DNA of 39,632 nucleotides from Actinomadura livida (GTDB lineage: Bacteria; Actinomycetota; Actinomycetes; Streptosporangiales; Streptosporangiaceae), in contig NZ_BMRO01000004.1 in the NCBI RefSeq assembly GCF_014648675.1, positions 1 to 39,632 of the forward strand, in the 5' to 3' direction. Positions 16,011 to 24,272 of this stretch are shown one piece after another. The translations under genes and the position numbers were made by a program. Under the pieces are notes generated by a model. The model saw only the letters and a list, made by a program, of their open reading frames with translations. It did not search any database and had not been told where the DNA came from. Numbering within the stretch: the first letter of the stretch is position 1; each line of letters opens with the position of its first letter.

Positions 16011-16435
16011 GACCAGAAGGCCTCGTCGGCGTACTGGTCCTCGGCGAGGGTGCGGATCTCGGTGATCCTGCCGTCCCGGATGTGGAAGAGGTCCACCGAG
16101 CGGCCGTCCAGGACCCGTCCCCGGCGCTCGGCGTAGGTGTGGACGAGCGCGGTGCCGTACTCCTCGCAGGCCATCACCGCGTAGGGCTCGGCGCGGAACG
16201 TCCCGCCCGACAGCTCGAACAGCCGGACGTAGAGGCCGAGGACCTCCTCGGGGGTGCGGTACACGCCGCACAGGGGCCCGTGCCCGGGGACGCGGTGGAC
16301 GACGTCGTCGGCGAGCAGGCCGCGGATGAAGCCCATGTCGCCCTTGGCGAAGGCCGTGTAGCCGTCCCGCAGCAGGGTGACGTTCGGGTGTTCGAGCACG
16401 GGCGCACCGAGCGTGGAGACGTACATGTCGGACAT
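16007..16435 (-). CDS. NTF2-like/SnoaL-like protein
   Basis: A 142-residue cone-shaped alpha+beta protein of the NTF2-like superfamily. The pattern NVTLLRDGYTAFAKGDMGFIRGLLADDVVHRVPGHGPLCGVYRTPEEVLGLYVRLFELS, then VHTYAERRGRVLDGRSVDLFHIRDGRITEIRTL, is characteristic of SnoaL-like polyketide cyclase relatives and ketosteroid-isomerase folds. The ATG at 16435 has AGGAAG upstream. It lies alone downstream of the carboxypeptidase gene, with 136 nt between them, and no biosynthetic partners are nearby. The reaction, if any, is unknown. Confidence 0.75.
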   Translation of the reverse strand: MSDMYVSTLGAPVLEHPNVTLLRDGYTAFAKGDMGFIRGLLADDVVHRVPGHGPLCGVYRTPEEVLGLYVRLFELSGGTFRAEPYAVMACEEYGTALVHTYAERRGRVLDGRSVDLFHIRDGRITEIRTLAEDQYADEAFWS

Positions 16436-16571
16436 GGCGCGCTTCCTCCAGTGCCGCCGGTCCGCCGTCGTCAGCGGCGGCGCGTCACCGGCGCCACCGC
16501 GAGCGTAAGCCCGCGGACGCGGCCGGGCCAGGGCCGGCCGGGGCGGCTGAGGCAACCTTTACCGGCGGCCT

Positions 16572-17894
16572 TCACCGGAGCGACTGGTCGAACCGCCGGC
16601 GCCGCCGCAGGACGGCGAACAGCACCGCGACCGCCAGCAGCGCGCCCGCGGCGCCGCCGCCCACGAGCAGCCACCGCCGCGACGTGTCGTCGGACGCGAG
16701 CGGCGCGTCCGGCAGCACGCCGCCGGAGCCCGCGTCCTTCTTCGCCTGCGTCGTGTCGCCGGGGGAGACGAGCACGCCCACCGGCTCGACCTTGCCGTGC
16801 GCGGTGAAGCCCCAGTCCAGGAGCTTGGCCGCGTACTGGGACGGCGGCCGGTCGGCCTTCATCAGCGAGACGACGATCGTGCGCCCGCCGCGCCGCGCCT
16901 CGGCGACGAAGGTCTGCTGGGCGGCGATCGTGTAGCCGTTCTTGCCGCCCAGCATTCCCTGGTACTCCTCGCGCTCGCCCGGCAGCATGCGGTTGTGCGT
17001 GTGGATCGGGTAGCCGCCGACCTTCAGCCCGCGCTTGCGCTGCTTCTTCGTCGGCGGCGCGGGGAACTTGTGGTCGATCGCCTGCACGTAGGTGCGGAAG
17101 TCCGGGTTCTTCATGCCCTCGCGCAGGATGAGCGCCAGGTCGTACGCCGAGGTGTGCTGGGTGCGGACGCTCAGCCCGAGGTCCCGGTCCAGCCCGTTCA
17201 CCGAGCCGGCCCGCGTGTCGCGCGCGTTGATCCGCTTCGCCTCGGCGTTCATGTCGGCGAGGGTCTTCTCCATGCCGCCGTTCGCCTCGGCGAGCGCCAC
17301 CGCGGCGTCGTTGGCCGACATCATGAGCAAGGCGTGGAACAGGTCCGACACCTTGTAGCTCATCTTGGGCGTGATCCCGACCTTGGTGCCCTCGACGTCG
17401 CACGCCTGCTGCGACGGCCGCACGAGGTGGTCCGCGTCCAGCTTGGGGACGAGGGCCAGCGCCGTCAGCGTCTTGATCGTGCTCGCGGGCAGGTGCCGCC
17501 CGTGCGGGTCCTTGGCGGCCAGGACGTCGCCGGTGTCGGCGTCCGCGATCAGGTAGGAGGCCGCCTTGATCTTCGGCAGCCCGGGGACGCCGGGGGCCCG
17601 GTTCACCACGAGGCCGCGTCCGGCGAGCTGCGGGCCGCCGACGGTCCCGGTGTCCGGGGCGCCCTGCGGAGCGGCGGGCGGCGCCGTGCGGGGCGCCGTG
17701 CGCGGCTCGGCGACCGCGGGGGCCGCGACGAGGACGGGCGCCGCGGCGAGCGACGCCGCGGCCAGCGGGACTGTGAACACCGTCAAGGCGCGGCGGGCAC
17801 CGGGCCGCCCTGGTCGCTCTGGTCGCAAGCTTCCGACGCTCCTCGTTTCCGCGAGAGCACGTTCGCTCCCGGCGCGCATGCGCTCGCCGCCCAT
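16572..17894 (-). CDS. D-alanyl-D-alanine carboxypeptidase (penicillin-binding protein, S11 family)
   Basis: A 440-residue secreted, membrane-anchored serine peptidase that trims pentapeptide side chains of peptidoglycan. An N-terminal hydrophobic export segment lies at about 35-62, followed by a Pro/Ala/Thr-rich linker. The three active-site motifs are S138-T-I-K141, S193-A-N195 and K318-N-G320 (KNG in place of the usual KTG). The C-terminus has a transmembrane helix near 405-425 followed by a cluster of arginines, the stop-transfer layout of this group. The start is ATG 17894; ATG 17879 is an alternative. Low-molecular-weight PBPs with this anchoring act outside the membrane in wall maturation. 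Confidence 0.9.
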   Translation of the reverse strand: MGGERMRAGSERALAETRSVGSLRPERPGRPGARRALTVFTVPLAAASLAAAPVLVAAPAVAEPRTAPRTAPPAAPQGAPDTGTVGGPQLAGRGLVVNRAPGVPGLPKIKAASYLIADADTGDVLAAKDPHGRHLPASTIKTLTALALVPKLDADHLVRPSQQACDVEGTKVGITPKMSYKVSDLFHALLMMSANDAAVALAEANGGMEKTLADMNAEAKRINARDTRAGSVNGLDRDLGLSVRTQHTSAYDLALILREGMKNPDFRTYVQAIDHKFPAPPTKKQRKRGLKVGGYPIHTHNRMLPGEREEYQGMLGGKNGYTIAAQQTFVAEARRGGRTIVVSLMKADRPPSQYAAKLLDWGFTAHGKVEPVGVLVSPGDTTQAKKDAGSGGVLPDAPLASDDTSRRWLLVGGGAAGALLAVAVLFAVLRRRRRFDQSLR

Positions 17895-18312
17895 GACACC
17901 CCCGAAGACTAGGCGACCTATCCGGCGAAGGGGTACCCGGCCGCGAAGTCGGCAAGCTCGTGATGGAAGCTACAGAGGGTACAGAAGTGACCAAGTAGGG
18001 CTATATAGGACGCCCACTACCGGTCACAGTCCGTCATCGGCGGTATTTTGGGACGGGCTGACTAGTTCGATCGGGTGGTGTCGCAGCCAAGATCGATGAC
18101 CGAAAGGTATGGCCCGGCCGTGTTAACCGACCGTCCGCATGAGTCAATTGATCCGCAAAGGGCATGGAGACCCGGCGGGGGCGTGGGCGCGGGCGCCATC
18201 ATGGAGCGAACACGTGACCTGGACCGGCGTTTGTCCAGGCTTAGGGACCCGCTGGCTGAATTGCGCCACGTGCCACGCAACGACCTGCAAGGATTGTGGA
18301 CGGAGGTTGGCC
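17895..18312. other. 418-nt divergent intergenic region
   Basis: No convincing gene. Composition is less GC-rich than the flanks, with AT-rich patches such as GGGCTATATAGGAC near 18000 and GGCGGTATTTTGGG near 18040. It must carry promoters for the carboxypeptidase (left) and the YbdK-like ligase (right), but I cannot assign -35/-10 pairs with confidence. A 40-codon frame at 18201-18323 has codon use unlike real genes here. Confidence 0.5.
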
Positions 18313-19479
18313 GTGGCCATTGACTTCAACGCTTCGAAGGGGACCACGCTCGGGATCGAGTGGGAGATCCAGCTCGTCGACGCGGAGACCAGGCACCTGC
18401 GGCAGGACGCACGCGAGGTGCTCGCCGCACTGCCCTCGCTCAGCGAGGACGGTGACAACCCCCGCGTGCGGCACGAGCTCATGGAGTCCACGGTCGAGGT
18501 GGTGACCGGCATCTGCGACACCGTCGGCGAGGCCAAGGCCGACCTCGCGGGGACCCTCGCCGCCCTCCGGGCCGCCGCCGCCGAGCGCGACATCGCGCTG
18601 GCGTGCACGGGCACCCACCCGATCAGCGACTGGCGGGACGCCGTGATGGCGCCCATGCGGCGCTACGCCGAGCTGATCGAGGAGATGCAGTGGCTGGCGC
18701 GGCGCATCCAGACGTTCGGCGTTCACGTGCACGTCGGCGTCTCCGACGGCGCCAAGGCGATCCCGATCGTCAACGCGCTCTCGTCCTACCTTCCGCACTT
18801 CCTGGCGCTCACCGCGTCCAGCCCGTTCTGGAGCGGCAGCGACACGGGCCTCGCGTCCTGCAGGGCGATCGTCTTCGGGCAGCTGCCCACGGCCGGACCC
18901 CCCCACCTGTTGGACGACTGGGCGGCCTTCGAGGATTACATGGACACGCTCCTGCGTTCGCAGACGATACGGAGCATCAAGGAAGTCTGGTGGGACATCC
19001 GCCCGCACCCCGACTTCGGCACGGTCGAGATCAGGATGTTCGACGGGATCCCCACCATGCGGGAGGTCGGCATGGCGGCGGCGCTGTGCCAGAGCCTGGT
19101 GACGCTGTTCGAGCAGCAGATCGACCGCGGCTACACGCTGCCGCGGCCGGCGGCCTGGGTGGTCCGCGACAACAAGTGGCGCGCGACCAGGTACGGGCTC
19201 GACGCTATCGTCATCACCGACGACACCGGGAACACCGCGCCGCTCCGCGACGACCTGTACGAACTGATCAGGGAGCTGGAGCCGGTCGCCGACCGGCTCG
19301 GGTGCGCCGAGGAGCTGAAGGTCGCCGGCGAGGTCCTCGAACACGGTGCCCCGTACGAGCGGCAGCGCGCGATCCGCGCCGAGGGCGGGACGCTGGAGAA
19401 CATCGTCGACGCGGCGATCACCGAGCTGGCCGAGGACAGGTTCGTCACACTGGGGGAGGTCGCATATGCCGGAACCTGA
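18313..19479 (+). CDS. YbdK-family carboxylate-amine ligase (glutamate-cysteine ligase type 2)
   Basis: A 388-residue ATP-dependent ligase of the GCS2 family (YbdK-like), which joins glutamate to an amine such as cysteine. Recognisable segments are TLGIEWEIQLVD at the N-terminus (metal/ATP-binding acidic residues), HELMESTVEVVTGIC, FGVHVHVGVSD near 138, WWDIRPHPDFGTVEIRMFD near 230 and the C-terminal ERQRAIRAEGG. The GTG at 18313 is chosen because GGAGG sits 6 nt upstream; an open extension to 18139 has atypical codon use. Its last 14 nt overlap the following M20 amidohydrolase gene. Whether it makes gamma-glutamylcysteine in vivo is uncertain; actinomycetes mostly use mycothiol. Confidence 0.87.
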   Translation: MAIDFNASKGTTLGIEWEIQLVDAETRHLRQDAREVLAALPSLSEDGDNPRVRHELMESTVEVVTGICDTVGEAKADLAGTLAALRAAAAERDIALACTGTHPISDWRDAVMAPMRRYAELIEEMQWLARRIQTFGVHVHVGVSDGAKAIPIVNALSSYLPHFLALTASSPFWSGSDTGLASCRAIVFGQLPTAGPPHLLDDWAAFEDYMDTLLRSQTIRSIKEVWWDIRPHPDFGTVEIRMFDGIPTMREVGMAAALCQSLVTLFEQQIDRGYTLPRPAAWVVRDNKWRATRYGLDAIVITDDTGNTAPLRDDLYELIRELEPVADRLGCAEELKVAGEVLEHGAPYERQRAIRAEGGTLENIVDAAITELAEDRFVTLGEVAYAGT

Positions 19480-21199
19480 GGAACCGGCCGTTCCGGGGAA
19501 GCCGCCCGGCGCCGCGGGTCCCGGACGCGCCGTCCCCGAGAACGGCACCCCCGACCGGCGCTCGGCCGGCCCGTCCGGAGCGGGCCGCGAACGCCGGGAC
19601 GGCCCCGGGGAACAGGCGAAAACGACCATGGACGAGACCACAGGGCGGAGACCCTCCGGTTCCGCCGTCGCGCAGGGGGCGCAGATGACCCATCCGGGAC
19701 CCGGGGTGATGCCCGGCCTTGAAACACCCGCCGCCCCGGGGCCGGCGGGCCCCGAGGGCCGGGACGAACGCCGCGGCGCCGGGGTGCCCCCCGGCCAGGG
19801 CGCTGCCTCCAGGATCGTTCCGGCGCGCGAGAACATGCCGGTCACCGACGACCTGGCGGCCGGCGAGGACGCCCCGGCGGGGCCGGAAGGGCCCGTCACC
19901 GGCGAGATCGTGCCGGGGGTCCCGGCCGCCGGCGCCGCGTCCGCCGGTTCCGACGTGCTCGGCGGCGCCGTGCTGAAGCCGCAGCTCGACGAGTTCCTGA
20001 CCGCGCACGAGGACGAGCTGATCGCGTTCCGCCGCGACCTGCACCGGCACCCGGAGCTGGGCTACGCCGAGCACCGCACCACCAAGAAGATCGCCGAGCG
20101 GCTCCGCGCGGCGGGCCTGGAGCCGGTGATCCTGCCGCGCGGCACCGGCCTGTTCTGCGACATCGGGCCGGCGGACGGCACCACGGTCGCGCTGCGGGCG
20201 GACATCGACGCGCTCCCCCTGGAGGACGAGAAGGAGCACGTCCCCTACCGGTCGACCGTCCCCGGCGTCGCGCACGCGTGCGGCCACGACGTCCACACCG
20301 TGATGGTCCTCGGCGCGGGCCTGTTCCTCGCGCAGCAGGCCGAGGCGGGGCTGCTGCCCGGCCGGGTGCGGCTGCTGTTCCAGCCCGCCGAGGAGACCCC
20401 GGGCGGCGCCCTGGACGTGATGGCGGCCGGCGGCATCGCCGGCGTCGACCGCGCGTTCGCCCTGCACTGCGACCCGCGGATCGAGGTCGGCCAGCTCGGG
20501 CTGCGCACCGGGCCGATCACCGCGGCCTGCGACAAGGTCTACGTGAAGGTCACCGGGCCGGGCGGGCACACCGCCAGGCCGCATCTGACCGCCGACCTGG
20601 TGTACGCGCTCGCCAAGATCGTCACCGAGCTGCCGTCGGCGCTGTCGCGGCGCGTCGACCCGCGCTCCAGCCTGTCGCTGGTGTGGGGCCGGATCTCGGC
20701 CGGCTCGGTCGCCAACGCCATCCCCGACGACGGGATCGCCGAGGGCACCGTCCGCTGCCTGGACGACGAGGCGTGGCACCGGGCCCCGGAGATGATGAAG
20801 GCGCTGCTGCAGTCGGTCGCCGCCGCCTACGACGTGGAGGCGTCCCTGGAGTACGTCCGGGGCGTCCCGCCGACCGTGAACGAGGCGGCCAGCGTGCAGA
20901 TGTTCCGCGACGCCGCCGCGCAGGTCATCGACGAGGAGGGCGTGGTCCCCACCCCGCAGAGCCTCGGCGGCGAGGACTTCGGCTGGTACCTGGAGTCGAT
21001 CCCCGGCGCGCTGGCGCGGCTCGGCGTCCGCACCCCCGGGTCTCCCGGCGAGTACGACCTGCACCGCGGCGACTTCGACGTCGACGAGCGGTGCGTCGCG
21101 GTCGGCGTGCGGGTGCTCAGCGCGACGGCGCTCACCGCGCTGTGGGAGGGCGGCCGTCCCGGCGACCCCGAGGCGATCGAGGGCGCCGCGCTGGCCTGA
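19466..21199 (+). CDS. M20-family amidohydrolase with a long disordered N-terminus
   Basis: A 577-residue metallo-amidohydrolase of peptidase family M20 (hippurate hydrolase/IAA-amino-acid hydrolase type). The catalytic part starts near residue 172 (LDEFLTAHEDELIAFRRDLHRHPELGYAEHRT). Metal ligands are visible in HACGHDVH, in the Glu pair of QPAEETPGG, in ALHCDP and in LGGEDFGWYL; GPGGHTARPH marks the dimerisation domain. The first 170 residues are Pro/Gly/Ala/Glu-rich and less codon-biased. The ATG at 19466 has GGGGGAGG 6 nt upstream, so I keep it; ATG 19834 is a fallback. It overlaps the ligase gene by 14 nt, suggesting a paired amide-forming and amide-cleaving function. Confidence 0.85.
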   Translation: MPEPEEPAVPGKPPGAAGPGRAVPENGTPDRRSAGPSGAGRERRDGPGEQAKTTMDETTGRRPSGSAVAQGAQMTHPGPGVMPGLETPAAPGPAGPEGRDERRGAGVPPGQGAASRIVPARENMPVTDDLAAGEDAPAGPEGPVTGEIVPGVPAAGAASAGSDVLGGAVLKPQLDEFLTAHEDELIAFRRDLHRHPELGYAEHRTTKKIAERLRAAGLEPVILPRGTGLFCDIGPADGTTVALRADIDALPLEDEKEHVPYRSTVPGVAHACGHDVHTVMVLGAGLFLAQQAEAGLLPGRVRLLFQPAEETPGGALDVMAAGGIAGVDRAFALHCDPRIEVGQLGLRTGPITAACDKVYVKVTGPGGHTARPHLTADLVYALAKIVTELPSALSRRVDPRSSLSLVWGRISAGSVANAIPDDGIAEGTVRCLDDEAWHRAPEMMKALLQSVAAAYDVEASLEYVRGVPPTVNEAASVQMFRDAAAQVIDEEGVVPTPQSLGGEDFGWYLESIPGALARLGVRTPGSPGEYDLHRGDFDVDERCVAVGVRVLSATALTALWEGGRPGDPEAIEGAALA

Positions 21200-21297
21200 C
21201 CCGCTCCCTTTGCTCCCCCGCCTCCCGCCGTTTCCCGCGTTCCCCGCCGGTCCCGGGTGTCCCACCGCGTGACCGGTTCCCGTGCTGACCAGCGTCG

Positions 21298-21411
21298 TTG
21301 ACCTGTGGCGATATGCGTACGCATTGGTAACGGACCGATTGCGAATCGGTGCAAGCGGGAGGTTTGCCCACTTTCGCCAGGTAGCGTCCGATCGATTTCG
21401 GTGGCCGCTAC
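21298..21411 (+). promoter_or_regulatory. Dyad-rich leader/operator region of the nucleoside operon
   Basis: TTGACC (21298-21303) may be a -35 box. It is followed by a perfect 12-bp palindrome ATGCGTACGCAT (21313-21324), a perfect repeat ACCGATT-GCG-AATCGGT (21334-21350), and a nested stem with GTAGCG/CGCTAC (21381-21386/21406-21411) outside CCGA/TCGG (21388-21391/21398-21401). The last stem ends 39 nt before the start codon. The region could be protein operators, a structured leader, or both. Confidence 0.5.
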
Positions 21412-21450
21412 GGCCCCGGACCGTGGGTGGGGAACGGAAGGAGCGCAACC

Positions 21451-22500
21451 TTGCGCCGTGGACTGAAAATGACGCTCGTCACCGTGACGGGTGCGGCGCT
21501 CACGCTCGCCGCTTCCGCGTGCGGTGGCCAGGAGGCGGACACCGGCGGTGGCGACAAGGACACCATGAAGGTCGGGCTCGCGTTCGACATCGGCGGCCGC
21601 GGTGACCAGTCGTTCAACGACTCGGCCGCCGCCGGGCTCGACCGGGCCAAGAAGGAGCTCGGCGTCGAGACCGAGGAGATCTCGGCCAAGCCCGACGAGT
21701 CGGACGCCGACAAGGAGTCGCGGCTGCGGCTGATGGCGAACCAGGGCCACAACCCGATCATCGGGGTCGGCTTCGCCTACACCGCGGCCGTCAACAAGGT
21801 CGCCAAGGACTTCCCGGAGACGAAGTTCCTGGTCATCGACGCCGACGGCTGCAAGGTCGAGGGCCCGAACGTCGCCGCGGCGTGCTTCGCCGAGGCGGAG
21901 GGCTCGTACCTGGTCGGCGCCGCCGCCGCGCTGAAGTCGGAGAGCGGCAAGATCGGCTTCATCGGCGGCGTGAACGTGCCGCTGATCCAGCGGTTCCAGG
22001 CCGGCTACGAGGCGGGCGCGAAGAAGGTCAAGCCGGACATCGAGATCCTGCCGGCGAAGTACCTGACGCAGCCGCCGAACTTCAACGGCTTCCAGGACAC
22101 CAGCCTCGGCAACGAGGCCGCCAAGGGCCAGCTCGACGCGGGCGCGGACGTCATCTACCACGCCGCGGGCGCGGCCGGCATCGGCGTCATCAAGACCGTC
22201 GGCGCCGCGAAGAAGTGGGTCATCGGGGTCGACTCCGACCAGTACAACCAGCCCGCCGTGGCCGGCGTGAAGGAGCAGATCCTCACGTCCATGGTGAAGA
22301 ACGTGGACGTGGCGGTCTTCGACTTCGTGCAGAGCGTCAACGAGAACAAGTTCGAGGCCGGCTCGAAGACGTACGACCTGAAGAGCAACGGCATCGGCTA
22401 CGCCAGCTCCGGGGGCCATGTCGACGACATCAAGCCCAAGCTGGAGGAGCTGAAGGCTCAGATCATCTCGGGCGAGATCAAGGTTCCGGAGAAGCCTTGA
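21451..22500 (+). CDS. BMP/PnrA-type nucleoside-binding lipoprotein
   Basis: A 349-residue ABC substrate-binding lipoprotein of the BMP (Med/PnrA) family, whose studied members bind purine or other nucleosides. The signal peptide ends in a lipobox LAASAC with C24 as the lipidated residue, then a Gly/Asp linker. The mature part shows VGLAFDIGGRGDQSFNDSAAAGLDRA (ligand-cleft start with the D-x-S-F-N motif), NPIIGVGFAY, FIGGVNVPLIQRFQAGYEAGA, and a C-terminal WVIGVDSDQ. The start is TTG at 21451: GGAAGGAG lies 7 nt upstream of it, whereas the GTG at 21427 has none. First gene of the transport operon. A strong hairpin follows it, consistent with higher expression than the permease genes. Confidence 0.9.
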   Translation: MRRGLKMTLVTVTGAALTLAASACGGQEADTGGGDKDTMKVGLAFDIGGRGDQSFNDSAAAGLDRAKKELGVETEEISAKPDESDADKESRLRLMANQGHNPIIGVGFAYTAAVNKVAKDFPETKFLVIDADGCKVEGPNVAAACFAEAEGSYLVGAAAALKSESGKIGFIGGVNVPLIQRFQAGYEAGAKKVKPDIEILPAKYLTQPPNFNGFQDTSLGNEAAKGQLDAGADVIYHAAGAAGIGVIKTVGAAKKWVIGVDSDQYNQPAVAGVKEQILTSMVKNVDVAVFDFVQSVNENKFEAGSKTYDLKSNGIGYASSGGHVDDIKPKLEELKAQIISGEIKVPEKP

Positions 22501-22557
22501 CGCTGAGCCGGGGGACGCCCGCACGGTGCCGTGACGCCGTTTCGGTCCTGCCGTAAC

Positions 22558-22598
22558 CGCGCACCGGATGTCGCCTGCACGGTGACGTCCGGTGCGCG
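22558..22598 (+). terminator. Long hairpin between the BMP gene and the ABC ATPase gene
   Basis: Arms CGCGCACCGGA (22558-22568) and TCCGGTGCGCG (22588-22598) match perfectly over 11 bp, and the stem continues inward for seven more pairs, two of them G-T wobbles, to a 5-nt TGCAC loop. No T-tract follows. It probably works as a partial terminator or as a 3' stabiliser that raises the level of the lipoprotein mRNA segment over downstream genes. The rest of the 233-nt gap shows nothing else. Confidence 0.6.
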
Positions 22599-22733
22599 TG
22601 GCACGACCGCGTCCCCTCGGGCTTCTGGAAATTCGTGCAAGCTCGCGGCACCGCCGGAGGCGCGCCGCTTTCCGTGGCGTCCCGGCGGCGCGCCCGCAGG
22701 GCGGGGCGCCGGCCGATCAGGAGGAGGGGTCCC

Positions 22734-24272
22734 GTGCCCGACCAGGTGCCGGCCGTACGGCTGACATCGATCACCAAGCGGTTCCCCGGTGTGGTGGCCA
22801 ACCGGGACGTCAACCTCACGATCGAACGCGGCGAGGTGCACGCGCTCTGCGGTGAGAACGGCGCCGGCAAGTCCACGCTGATGAAGATCCTCTACGGGAT
22901 GCAGCGGCCGGACGAGGGGACCATCGAGGTCGCGGGGGAGCAGGTCTCCTTCCGCACCCCGGCCGACGCGATCGGCCGCGGCATCGGCATGGTCCACCAG
23001 CACTTCAAGCTGGCCGACAACCTGACCGTGCTGGAGAACGTCATCCTCGGCGCCGAACCCCGCGCCAAGGGGTGGCGCAAGGGCCGCATCGACTTCGCCG
23101 CCGCCCGCGCCAAGATCACCGAGATGTCGCGGGCGTACGGGCTGCGCGTCGATCCCGACGTGCGGGTCGAGAAGCTCGGCGTCGGCGAGCGGCAGCGCGT
23201 GGAGATCCTGAAGGTGCTCTACCGGGGCGCCCGCGTGCTGATCCTGGACGAGCCGACCGCGGTGCTCGTCCCGCAGGAGGTCGACGAGCTGTTCGGCAAC
23301 CTGCGGGAGCTGCGCGCCGAGGGCCTGACCGTGCTGTTCATCTCGCACAAGCTGGACGAGGTGCTGGCCGTCGCCGACACGATCTCGGTGATCCGGCGCG
23401 GTACCACGGTCGCGACCCGGCTCGACCCGGCGGAGGTCACCTCCCGGCGGCTCGCCGAGCTGATGGTCGGGTCGGAGCTGCCGACCCCGGAGCTGCGCGA
23501 GTCCACCGTCACCGAGGACGTCCAGCTGGAGGTCGGCGGGCTGACGGTGCTGACCCCCGAGGGCCGTCCCGTGGTGGACGGCGTCGGGCTGCGCATCCGC
23601 CGCGGCGAGATCGTCGGGCTGGCGGGCGTCGAGGGCAACGGGCAGACCGAGCTCATCGAGACGATCATGGGGATCCGGTCCGCGGACGCCGGGTCCATCG
23701 AGTTCGGCGGCACGGACATCACCCACTGGAGCACCCGGCGCCGCCGCGAGGCCGGGATCTCCTACATCCCCGAGGACCGGCACCGGCACGGGCTCGTCCT
23801 GGAGGGGACGCTCTGGGAGAACCGGATGCTGGGCCACCAGACCCAGCGGCCCAACGTCCGCGGCCCCTGGGTCGACCGGCGCGGCGCCCGCCGCGACACC
23901 ACCCGGATCGTCCGCGAGTACGACGTGCGGACCCCGGGGATCGAGGTGCCCGCCGCCGCGCTGTCGGGCGGCAACCAGCAGAAGCTCATCGTCGGCCGGG
24001 AGATGTCCGGCGAGCCGAGCCTGCTGATCGCCGCGCACCCCACCCGCGGCATCGACGTCGGCGCCCAGGCCGCCATCTGGGAGTACCTGCGGCAGGCCCG
24101 CGCGAACGGGCTGGCCGTGCTGCTGATCAGCGCAGACCTTGAGGAACTCATCGGTATGTCCGACACCCTGCACGTGATCCTGCGGGGACGGCTGGTCGCG
24201 GAGGTCGATCCGCGGACCGTCACCCCCGAGGAGCTCGGCTCCGCGATGACCGGTGCCGGAGCCGGGTCATGA
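22734..24272 (+). CDS. Nucleoside ABC transporter ATP-binding protein (two ATPase domains)
   Basis: A 512-residue tandem ABC ATPase of the sugar/nucleoside (RbsA/NupO-like) group. Domain 1 has Walker A GENGAGKST at 40-48, the signature LGVGERQRVEILK and Walker B VLILDEPTAVL. Domain 2 has the degenerate Walker A region GVEGNGQTELIE, the signature LSGGNQQKLIVGREM and AAHPTRGIDVGA. Such asymmetry is normal for the family. The GTG at 22734 follows a GAGGAGGGG ribosome site; the upstream open frame from 22635 is not conserved-looking. Its stop overlaps the first permease start (ATGA). Confidence 0.93.
   Translation: MPDQVPAVRLTSITKRFPGVVANRDVNLTIERGEVHALCGENGAGKSTLMKILYGMQRPDEGTIEVAGEQVSFRTPADAIGRGIGMVHQHFKLADNLTVLENVILGAEPRAKGWRKGRIDFAAARAKITEMSRAYGLRVDPDVRVEKLGVGERQRVEILKVLYRGARVLILDEPTAVLVPQEVDELFGNLRELRAEGLTVLFISHKLDEVLAVADTISVIRRGTTVATRLDPAEVTSRRLAELMVGSELPTPELRESTVTEDVQLEVGGLTVLTPEGRPVVDGVGLRIRRGEIVGLAGVEGNGQTELIETIMGIRSADAGSIEFGGTDITHWSTRRRREAGISYIPEDRHRHGLVLEGTLWENRMLGHQTQRPNVRGPWVDRRGARRDTTRIVREYDVRTPGIEVPAAALSGGNQQKLIVGREMSGEPSLLIAAHPTRGIDVGAQAAIWEYLRQARANGLAVLLISADLEELIGMSDTLHVILRGRLVAEVDPRTVTPEELGSAMTGAGAGS

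Noticed and set aside
18201..18323. Forty-codon frame just upstream of the YbdK-like ligase (MERTRDLDRRLSRLRDPLAEL...)
   Set aside because: The peptide looks helical, but there is no ribosome site and codons (TTG, CTT, AGG, CAA, GGA) are unlike real genes here. Kept as intergenic.
21298..21411. Known purine-type riboswitch
   Set aside because: The stems do not match the purine-riboswitch three-way junction or its conserved loop sequences; reported only as an unassigned structured region.
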